Shown here in pieces: positions 1-5,182 of a DNA stretch of 5,182 nt. The DNA is from an uncultured Oscillospiraceae bacterium (GTDB lineage Bacteria; Bacillota; Clostridia; Oscillospirales; Acutalibacteraceae). The position numbers and the translations under genes are program-made. Position 1 is the stretch's first letter. Each line of letters opens with the position of its first letter. The stretch covers positions 1 through 5,182 of the forward strand of contig CABQAA010000177.1 of assembly GCA_902461995.1 (NCBI GenBank). Reading direction: 5' to 3'. The notes below the pieces were generated by a model. The model saw nothing but the letters and a program-made list of their open reading frames with translations. It made no database searches and was not told the origin of the DNA.

Positions 1-633
1 CGGGCGGGAATGCGGCTCCACCACCGCCATTTTTTTGCGGTCGACCGGATGACGCCCGATGGGAGCATCGACAACGCCGGACTCCTGGCGAAGATGCCCC
101 TGCACCACCGCTTCATACAGCCGCTTGAAACTGTGAACCTGGATTTGCTCGGCGAGTCCCCGATGCGCCCGGTCGTTTTTCGCCACGATCAACAGCCCAC
201 TGGTATCCTTATCGATGCGGTGGACGATCCCGGGGCGCATCACGCCGTTGATTCCCGACAAGCTGTCCCCGCAATGGGCCAGCAGAGCGTTCACCAGCGT
301 GCCGTCGGGATTGCCGGGGGCCGGATGCACCACCAGGCCCTTCGGCTTGTTTACCACCAGCAGATCGTCGTCCTCATAGACGATATCGAGCGGAATCGCC
401 TGCGCTTGCGCTTCGTATTCCACGGGCTCCGGCACCGAGACCATCAGCTCCTCCCCGCTGCGGGGGCGTGCATTCTTCGCATAGGGCGCGCGGCCCGCAT
501 CGGCACGGACGACCAGTCCCTGCCCGATCCATTTCTGCACGGCCGAACGAGGAAGTTCCAACAGGTCGGACAAGATCTGGTCAATCCGTTTTCCCGCCAT
601 CTCCGGAGGAACCGTCAGGTGTTTGATCTCCAT
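1..633 (-). CDS. RluA/RluD-family 23S rRNA pseudouridine synthase (3' end outside window)
   Basis: The first 211 codons of a gene that leaves through the left edge; relatives are about 300 residues, so roughly the last 90 are missing. It resembles E. coli RluD and B. subtilis YlyB, which turn specific uridines into pseudouridine; RluD acts on helix 69 of 23S rRNA. Residues about 12-60 form an S4 RNA-binding domain (GKRIDQILSDLL, then SAVQKWIGQGLV). The catalytic domain follows: an ILVVNKP-like strand with NKPKGLVVHP (95-104), the signature HRIDKDTSGLL (138-148) with catalytic Asp141, the FKRLYEAVVQG segment (169-179) and APIGRH (190-195). All key residues seen are intact. It overlaps the end of lspA by 53 nt in a different frame, so translation is probably coupled. 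The adjacency to lspA is the usual Firmicutes order. The family is certain; the exact target uridine is inferred from similarity to RluD. Confidence 0.94.
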   Translation of the reverse strand, partial: MEIKHLTVPPEMAGKRIDQILSDLLELPRSAVQKWIGQGLVVRADAGRAPYAKNARPRSGEELMVSVPEPVEYEAQAQAIPLDIVYEDDDLLVVNKPKGLVVHPAPGNPDGTLVNALLAHCGDSLSGINGVMRPGIVHRIDKDTSGLLIVAKNDRAHRGLAEQIQVHSFKRLYEAVVQGHLRQESGVVDAPIGRHPVDRKKMAVVEPHSRP

Positions 634-1171
634 CGTGGGTATCCCCCTTTGCCATGACGGACTCCTCTTTCTGCTCAGGACCGGCTTGCTTCTTGACCGC
701 CGGTTTATCCTCATAGATAAAGAAGAAGAAAATCAGCAGCAGGATTGCCCCGATCACCACACAGCAGTCAGCAAAATTGAAAATGGGAAAATCGATCCAT
801 TTAAAGTAAAGAAAATCCACCACATAGCCGCGAAAAAACCGATCGATCAGGTTTCCCACGCCGCCCGCGACGATCAGGATGCCGCTGATCGTGACCAATT
901 TATACGATTTGAACCGGCCGGAAAGGAGCAGAAAAAGGACAAACGCCATGATCAGCGTGGTCAGGATGATAAAAAGCCATCGCACCCAGGGACCCTGGTT
1001 ATGGCCGATCCCGAATGCCGCCCCTCGGTTTTCGCTGTACTGCAGCTCAAAAACGCCCTCGATCAGGGGAACCGGAACGCCATTCCCGATGGTGTTCACC
1101 ACCAGCCATTTTGTCAACTGGTCCAATCCGACCAGAAGAGCGATCAGGGCAACGACAATCAATTGAAACAT
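581..1171 (-). CDS. lspA: Lipoprotein signal peptidase (signal peptidase II)
   Basis: An integral membrane aspartyl protease that cuts the signal peptide from diacylated prolipoproteins just before the lipid-bearing cysteine. With the start at 1171 it has 196 residues. Four membrane segments are visible at about 2-22, 62-84, 91-108 and 134-152. The family blocks are DQLTKW (17-22), NRGAAFG (48-54), GGVGNLIDR (103-111) and FNFAD (131-135). The catalytic aspartates are D110 and D135. The family core normally ends soon after the last membrane helix, at about residue 155 here. A hydrophilic tail of about 41 residues follows (155-196), rich in Lys, Glu, Gly and Asp, and its last 17 residues are encoded in the overlap with the next gene. 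The start was chosen because it has a ribosome binding site, clears ileS by 14 nt and begins directly at the first membrane helix. Its substrates are not encoded in this window. Confidence 0.96.
   Translation of the reverse strand: MFQLIVVALIALLVGLDQLTKWLVVNTIGNGVPVPLIEGVFELQYSENRGAAFGIGHNQGPWVRWLFIILTTLIMAFVLFLLLSGRFKSYKLVTISGILIVAGGVGNLIDRFFRGYVVDFLYFKWIDFPIFNFADCCVVIGAILLLIFFFFIYEDKPAVKKQAGPEQKEESVMAKGDTHDGDQTPDGSSGDGGKTD
643..650 (-). promoter_or_regulatory. Shine-Dalgarno site of the RluD-like gene, inside lspA
   Basis: AAAGGGGG on the minus strand lies 9 nt before the ATG at 631-633, within the end of the lspA coding sequence. It supports 633 as the start. The next in-frame ATG (598-600) has no well-spaced site and would remove the first strand expected before the S4 domain. 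Confidence 0.6.
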
Positions 1172-1182
1172 AAGCGGCACGG

Positions 1183-1188
1183 CTCCTA
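1183..1188 (-). promoter_or_regulatory. Shine-Dalgarno site of lspA, overlapping the ileS stop codon
   Basis: TAGGAG on the minus strand contains the ileS TAG stop (1186-1188) and lies 11 nt before the ATG at 1169-1171. This decides the lspA start. An upstream in-frame ATG at 1205-1207 would add 12 hydrophilic residues (MCRHHRVGAVPL) and overlap ileS. The spacing suggests translational coupling, with ribosomes ending ileS placed to start lspA. Confidence 0.72.
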
Positions 1189-3978
1189 CTCGATGATGGC
1201 GGCACAACGCGCGCAGAGCTCCGGATGGCTCGGCTGCTGTCCCACGGTTTCACTGTACGTCCAGCAGCGACTGCACTTACCGCCTTGCGCGTGAGAAACG
1301 GTGACGGACAGGCCGGTAAGCTCACCCGTAAACAGCCCTTCTCCTTCTCCGGACACCTCCACACGCGACACGATCAGAACCGCGGGCAGAAGTTCCCGGA
1401 TCTCGTCCACAAAAGACAGAAGGTCGCCTTTACAATAGAGCGTCACCTGCGCATCCAAAGATCCGCCGATGATCTTCTCCGTGCGTGCGTTTTCCAAAGC
1501 TTTCTGCACATCGTTGCGCAGGGCATGGATGCGGTCCCACCGCTCCATAAAGGCCCGATTTTTCTCATCGAAGCCGCCCTTCGGAATCTCGTTGAAGAGG
1601 ACCGACCGGACATCGTCCGACGCCGCATGGGGCAGATAAGACCAGATTTCCTCCGAAGTATAGGCAAGAATCGGCGCGATCAGGCGGGTCAGAGCGTGCA
1701 GCACGCGGTAGATCACGGTCTGCGCCGCCCGGCGTGTCACGCTGTCCGCCTTTTCGACATAGAGCCGGTCCTTGAGCACGTCGAGATAGAAATTCGAGAG
1801 ATCCACCACGCAGAAATGGTGCATGCGGTGGAAGGCCTCGTGGAAGGTGAAGGCCTCATATGCCTCCCGCACCTCGGCCGTCAGCTGATCCAGGCGGATC
1901 AAGGCCCAGCGGTCGATTTCCTCGAGCTGGTCGTCCGCCACGCTGTCGGTATCCGGACGGAAATCGGACAGGTTGCCCAGGATGAACCGGGCGGTATTGC
2001 GGATTTTCCGATAGGATTCAGACAGCTGCTTTAATATATCCTTGGACAGGCGGACATCCACTTTATAATCGAGAGACGCCACCCACAGACGCAGGATATC
2101 GGCGCCGTAATCCTTGATGACCTCGTCGGGAGCGATGGCGTTTCCGAGCGATTTGTGCATCGCCTTGCCTTCCCCGTCCACAACCCATCCATGGGTCAGC
2201 ACCGCTTCATAAGGCGCGCGGCCCCGCCAGGCGACAGCCGTGAGCAGGCTGGACTGGAACCAGCCGCGATACTGGTCGGCGCCCTCGAGATAGAGATCGG
2301 CCGGCCATTTGAGATCGGGGCGTTCGTCAAGCACAGCGGCGTGGGAAGAGCCCGAGTCGAACCAGACGTCCATCGTGTCGGTTTCCTTGCGGAAATGATG
2401 GCCGCCGCAATAGGGGCAGGACGCCCCGTCGGGCAGGATTTCATCGGCCTCGTGGCGGTACCAGCCGTCCGAACCCTCCTTGGCGAACAGGGCGGACACC
2501 GCATCGATAAACGACCGGTCGATAACCGGCTTACCGCAGTCCTCGCAGTAAAAAATCGGGATCGGAACACCCCAAATCCGCTGGCGAGAGATACACCAGT
2601 CGCTGCGCTCCCGCACCATGCCGGCCATCCGGTCCTCGCCCCAGGCGGGATGCCATTTGACCTGGTGGATCGCCTCGTCCACCTGATCCCGGAAGCTCTC
2701 GACCGAGCAGAACCATTGATCTGTCGCCCGGAAAAGCACCGGCTGTTTGCAGCGCCAGCAATGAGGATACTGGTGCTGAATCTTCTTCATAGCGAACAGG
2801 GTACCGTCGGCGTCCATCTGCTTCGCAATGGCCTTGCTTGCGTCATTCGTCGCCATCCCCGCGCAGAGCGGACCCGCTTCCTCCGTCATATAGCCCCGGT
2901 TATCGACCGGCACGACGATAGGCAGCTCCGGATACTTGCGGCAGACGTTGAAGTCGTCGACACCGTGGCCGGGCGCCGTATGCACGCAGCCGGTACCGCT
3001 CTCGAGGGTGACGTGATCCCCCAGGATGATCAGGGATTCCCGGTCGAGGAAGGGATGCTGCGCCGTGGCATATTCGAGATCCTGGCCCGTAAAGGAGGCG
3101 ACGACGGTATAATCTTCCCGTCCGGCGAGCTTCATGACCTCTTCAACCAGTTCTGCGGCGAGGATGAAATTCTCGTCCCCGCTCTTCACCACCTGATAGG
3201 TGAACCGCGGGCCGAGGCAGATGGCCACGTTGGCCGGCAGGGTCCAGGTGGTGGTGGTCCAGATGAGGAAGGAGGTTTTATCCTTGTCCACGCCGGCCGC
3301 CGCCAGGAGGCCCTTGTCGTCCCCAACGGGGAATTTCACATACACCGAATAACACGGATCCTCCGCGTATTCGATTTCCGCCTCGGCCAAGGCCGTCTGG
3401 CATTCCGGACACCAATGAACCGGCTTGAGCCCTTTATAGATATACCCTTTCAGGGCCATTTCTCCGAACACCTGAATCTGCCGCGCCTCGAAAGCGGGCA
3501 GCAGCGTCATATACGGATGCTCCCAGTCCCCCAGGATGCCCAAACGCTTGAACTGATTCCGCTGATCATCCACATAGCCGAGAGCAAATTCCCGGCAGAG
3601 CTGCCGCAGGGCCAGCGGTTCGAGCGCGGAAAGATCGCCTCCGGCCTTGGCGCGGGCCTTGAGTTCGATGGGCAGGCCGTGGGTGTCGAATCCGGGCACG
3701 TAAGGCGCTTTATAGCCCGCGATGTTGCGGTACCGCAGAATGATATCCTTGAGGATCTTGTTCATCGCGGTGCCGATATGGATATCGCCATTGGCATAGG
3801 GAGGGCCGTCGTGCAGCACATAGAGCGGCTTGCCCTCGTTTTTCTTCATCAGCTCTTCATACAGGTGCTTGTCGTCCCATTCCTGGCGCATGCCCGGCTC
3901 CCGCTGGGGAAGGCCGGCCCGCATGGGAAAATCGGTGACAGGCAGATTCAGCGTTTTGTTGTAATCCTGTTCTTGCAT
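1186..3978 (-). CDS. ileS: Isoleucine--tRNA ligase (IleRS, bacterial type with C-terminal zinc finger)
   Basis: A complete 930-residue class I aminoacyl-tRNA synthetase that charges tRNA-Ile using ATP in the cytoplasm. In order: an N-terminal Rossmann half with PPYANGDIHIGT (59-70), where HIGT at 67-70 replaces HIGH; the CP1 editing domain with TTTTWTLPAN (241-250) and HTAPGHGVDDF (333-343), keeping the His and Asp of the mischarged-valine hydrolysis site (H333, D342); the second catalytic half with AMHKS (606-610) in place of KMSKS; a helical anticodon-binding region (about 640-820); and a C-terminal zinc finger (C902, C905, C922, C925). Two further cysteine sets, C190/C193 with C407/C410 and C478/C481 with C521/C524, resemble the zinc sites of Thermus IleRS. 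Length and the C-terminal finger fit the usual bacterial, mupirocin-sensitive class. The frame is intact. The gene sits between divIVA and lspA as in other Firmicutes, without a T-box leader of its own. Confidence 0.98.
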   Translation of the reverse strand: MQEQDYNKTLNLPVTDFPMRAGLPQREPGMRQEWDDKHLYEELMKKNEGKPLYVLHDGPPYANGDIHIGTAMNKILKDIILRYRNIAGYKAPYVPGFDTHGLPIELKARAKAGGDLSALEPLALRQLCREFALGYVDDQRNQFKRLGILGDWEHPYMTLLPAFEARQIQVFGEMALKGYIYKGLKPVHWCPECQTALAEAEIEYAEDPCYSVYVKFPVGDDKGLLAAAGVDKDKTSFLIWTTTTWTLPANVAICLGPRFTYQVVKSGDENFILAAELVEEVMKLAGREDYTVVASFTGQDLEYATAQHPFLDRESLIILGDHVTLESGTGCVHTAPGHGVDDFNVCRKYPELPIVVPVDNRGYMTEEAGPLCAGMATNDASKAIAKQMDADGTLFAMKKIQHQYPHCWRCKQPVLFRATDQWFCSVESFRDQVDEAIHQVKWHPAWGEDRMAGMVRERSDWCISRQRIWGVPIPIFYCEDCGKPVIDRSFIDAVSALFAKEGSDGWYRHEADEILPDGASCPYCGGHHFRKETDTMDVWFDSGSSHAAVLDERPDLKWPADLYLEGADQYRGWFQSSLLTAVAWRGRAPYEAVLTHGWVVDGEGKAMHKSLGNAIAPDEVIKDYGADILRLWVASLDYKVDVRLSKDILKQLSESYRKIRNTARFILGNLSDFRPDTDSVADDQLEEIDRWALIRLDQLTAEVREAYEAFTFHEAFHRMHHFCVVDLSNFYLDVLKDRLYVEKADSVTRRAAQTVIYRVLHALTRLIAPILAYTSEEIWSYLPHAASDDVRSVLFNEIPKGGFDEKNRAFMERWDRIHALRNDVQKALENARTEKIIGGSLDAQVTLYCKGDLLSFVDEIRELLPAVLIVSRVEVSGEGEGLFTGELTGLSVTVSHAQGGKCSRCWTYSETVGQQPSHPELCARCAAIIE

Positions 3979-3988
3979 CTGGGTGCGT

Positions 3989-3995
3989 CTCCTTT
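3989..3995 (-). promoter_or_regulatory. Shine-Dalgarno site of ileS
   Basis: AAAGGAG on the minus strand lies 10 nt before the ATG at 3976-3978 and within the 23-nt divIVA-ileS spacer. It supports the ileS start. The spacer is too short to hold a T-box leader, a promoter plus leader, or a terminator. Confidence 0.8.
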
Positions 3996-4001
3996 ATGCG
4001 G

Positions 4002-4808
4002 TCAACGATCGGACCTTTTTTTCTTGAAATACCCCGGCTCTTCATCCGTGTCCTGAGAAATATCGTAGTTTTCGCCGAACTTGAGATCGGAAAACCGGGT
4101 GGACGCTTTTGCCGGAACCTCGGCGGTTTTTTCCGCATCCGGCTCATCTTCGTCGAGGACCGGAATATTCATCCGGAAAGCGGCAACGGTTTCCTCATAC
4201 GCAGCCGTTTCCGAACGTTCCTCCGGTGCGGGCACCGGTTCGGCAGCGGGGATCGGCGCCGGAACACTCTCGACAGCCGCCGAAGTGGGAACCTCCGCCG
4301 GAGCCGGCGTTTCCGCGGTCTCCTGCGCGGCCGGAGAGGCCGGTTCCTCTTTTACAGAATCCTCGTTTTCCGGCAGCATCCCGATCAGGGACAGATGCTC
4401 TCTATAAATCGACATCATCCGGGATTTAAAGAGGGCAACCTCTTTCTTCACCCGCTCGAGCTCTTTTTCCTCGTCCACGATTTTGCGTTTGGCGGTTTCC
4501 TCGATTTTCTGCGCCTTGATGTTGGCGTCGTCGAGAATCAACCCCGCTTTGTGATTCGCCTCGCGCACCACGGTATCGCCGAGCCGCTGGGCGGAGAGAA
4601 GGGCGGTGCGGATGCTGTCTTCGTCGTTGCGGTACTCCACCAGCTTATCCGCCAGCACTTCCAGCTTTTTGGCGAGCTCCGCCTTTTCATTAATGAGGGC
4701 CTCAACCGTATCGGCACAGCGGTCGATAAATTCGTCGACCTCCGCCGTTTTATAGCCGCCGAGGGATTTGGTAAACTCAATGCTGCGGATTTCCTGCGGT
4801 GTATACAT
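4002..4808 (-). CDS. divIVA: DivIVA-family cell-pole/septum coiled-coil protein
   Basis: A 268-residue DivIVA protein, a cytoplasmic scaffold that binds negatively curved membrane at septa and poles and recruits division or cell-wall partners. Residues 1-30 are the N-terminal membrane-binding domain (TPQEI, FTKSLGGY at 12-19, EVDEF at 23-27). Residues about 30-143 are charged, heptad-like coiled coil. Residues about 148-235 are a Pro/Ala/Glu-rich, probably disordered linker. The C-terminus carries FSDLKFGENYDI (239-250) and a basic KKKRSDR end; I recall similar tails in clostridial DivIVAs. B. subtilis DivIVA is about 164 residues, so the linker and tail make this one long. Leu16-Gly17 stand where B. 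subtilis has the membrane-inserting Phe17-Arg18. The start is set by a strong ribosome binding site. The gene lies 39 nt after ylmH and 23 nt before ileS, so co-transcription is likely. The family call is secure; the partners are unknown. Confidence 0.93.
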   Translation of the reverse strand: MYTPQEIRSIEFTKSLGGYKTAEVDEFIDRCADTVEALINEKAELAKKLEVLADKLVEYRNDEDSIRTALLSAQRLGDTVVREANHKAGLILDDANIKAQKIEETAKRKIVDEEKELERVKKEVALFKSRMMSIYREHLSLIGMLPENEDSVKEEPASPAAQETAETPAPAEVPTSAAVESVPAPIPAAEPVPAPEERSETAAYEETVAAFRMNIPVLDEDEPDAEKTAEVPAKASTRFSDLKFGENYDISQDTDEEPGYFKKKRSDR

Positions 4809-4815
4809 GGGGAAT

Positions 4816-4824
4816 ACCTCCTTT
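4816..4824 (-). promoter_or_regulatory. Shine-Dalgarno site of divIVA
   Basis: On the minus strand AAAGGAGGT lies 7 nt before the ATG at 4806-4808. It is a near-perfect anti-16S match and the strongest ribosome binding site in the window. It fixes the divIVA start and suggests strong translation, as expected for an abundant structural protein. It sits in an A/T-rich 39-nt spacer (4809-4847) that contains no convincing promoter or terminator. Confidence 0.85.
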
Positions 4825-4847
4825 AAAGTTCCTGTATAATGATAACC

Positions 4848-5182
4848 TTATCGATACTTCTTGACGGTCACAAACAGACGACCCTTTTTGGTGGGAGGGC
4901 CGAGCGCATCCACGAGGAAGCGGCCTTCTCCCCTGACCGACACCCGGTCCCCCTCTCTCACGGCCGCACTGGCCGACAGACAGGGAACATGGTTGACCGA
5001 CACCAGCCCCGCCGCAATGCGGTGGGCCGCCTCTTCCCGGGAGGTGCCGATCATCACCTTCAGCACGGCGTCGAGGCGGGGGGAGGCGACGGTATCCCGT
5101 CTTTCCTCAAATTCATGGCCGCCGGGCAGATCCCCCTCATAGGGGCACTGCACCCGGACGCCTTCCCCGCCCACCTTGTCCA
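4848..5182 (-). CDS. ylmH: YlmH-family S4-domain RNA-binding protein (C-terminal part, 5' end outside window)
   Basis: This is the last 110 complete codons of a gene that enters from the right edge and ends at a TAA stop (4848-4850). Numbering from the first whole visible codon, residues about 31-95 form an S4 RNA-binding domain. It begins with the YlmH-like segment VASPRLDAVL, continues through an SREEAAHRIAAGLVSVN helix-turn-strand stretch, and ends in EGDRVSVRGEGRFLVD. The VSVRGEGRF form is typical of YlmH proteins. B. subtilis YlmH is about 257 residues, so roughly the N-terminal half or more lies outside. A GTG codon at 5172-5174 is unlikely to be the start, because the frame stays open to the edge and the family is longer. 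YlmH binds RNA and has been linked to ribosome-associated quality control in B. subtilis. Its position just before divIVA is the conserved Firmicutes arrangement. The family call is firm from the S4 sequence plus context; the exact function here is inferred. Confidence 0.88.
   Translation of the reverse strand, partial: DKVGGEGVRVQCPYEGDLPGGHEFEERRDTVASPRLDAVLKVMIGTSREEAAHRIAAGLVSVNHVPCLSASAAVREGDRVSVRGEGRFLVDALGPPTKKGRLFVTVKKYR

Noticed and set aside
1172..1207. A longer lspA starting at the ATG at 1205-1207.
   Set aside because: It would add a non-homologous hydrophilic leader before the first membrane helix and overlap ileS. The ATG at 1169-1171 has its own ribosome binding site and matches the family start.
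10..2034. Plus-strand open frames of about 215-270 codons opposite the RluD-like gene, lspA and the end of ileS.
   Set aside because: Each mirrors a well-identified minus-strand gene, lacks domain-like sequence and is His/Arg/Pro-rich, as expected for antisense shadows.
2155..4056. A 633-codon open frame on the plus strand opposite ileS.
   Set aside because: It lies antisense to an unmistakable, complete IleRS. Long antisense frames arise when codons end in G/C and stop codons are rare on the other strand. The translation has no recognisable domain.
3996..4826. A 276-codon plus-strand frame opposite divIVA.
   Set aside because: The Arg/Phe/Gly-rich translation is an artefact of the repetitive divIVA linker read on the wrong strand. 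DivIVA itself has clear domains and a strong ribosome binding site.
4833..4839. A TGTATAAT-like extended -10 on the plus strand in the ylmH-divIVA spacer.
   Set aside because: It points against all the genes and has no downstream plus-strand gene to serve; probably chance in an A/T-rich spacer.
4841..4852. Small inverted repeat GATAA-CC-TTATC across the ylmH stop codon, considered as a terminator.
   Set aside because: The 5-bp arms and 2-nt loop are too small for a stable hairpin, the arms are A/T-rich, and no T-run follows on the minus strand.
4809..4870. A promoter for divIVA in or just before the 39-nt spacer (minus-strand TATCAT or TATACA as -10).
   Set aside because: The A/T-rich spacer is suggestive, but no -35 hexamer with more than about half the consensus bases lies at proper spacing. 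A promoter here cannot be supported from sequence alone.

Overview
The window holds five protein genes, all on the minus strand and packed tightly enough to be one transcription unit. Reading in the direction of transcription (from high to low coordinates), they are: the C-terminal end of a YlmH-type S4-domain RNA-binding protein (entering from the right edge), divIVA, ileS, lspA, and the N-terminal two thirds of an RluD-like pseudouridine synthase (running off the left edge). The order ylmH-divIVA-ileS-lspA-rluD/ylyB is the classic Firmicutes arrangement downstream of the division and cell wall (dcw) cluster. The DNA is GC-rich with G/C-ending codons. The Clostridia-like DivIVA tail and IleRS signature forms suggest a GC-rich member of the Clostridia (Oscillospiraceae/Ruminococcaceae-like). 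That placement is inference; no rRNA or other decisive marker is present.

Layout: YlmH C-terminus 4848-5182 (partial); 39-nt spacer; divIVA 4002-4808; 23-nt spacer; ileS 1186-3978; 14-nt spacer; lspA 581-1171; 53-nt overlap; rluD-like 1-633 (partial). Each complete start has a visible Shine-Dalgarno sequence, and the one for lspA overlaps the ileS stop codon. No non-coding stretch is longer than 39 nt. I see no tRNA, rRNA, CRISPR array, mobile element, riboswitch or convincing terminator, and no credible plus-strand gene.

Together the genes combine cell-pole/septum organisation (DivIVA), translation (IleRS, and rRNA or ribosome factors at both ends) and lipoprotein maturation (LspA). This is ordinary conserved housekeeping DNA and I found no undescribed system. 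The points worth a second look are small: both ATP-binding signatures of IleRS depart from consensus (HIGT for HIGH, AMHKS for KMSKS); the two DivIVA residues that insert into the membrane in B. subtilis are substituted; ileS has no T-box leader in its own upstream gap; and lspA has a hydrophilic C-terminal extension whose end is encoded in the overlap with the next gene.
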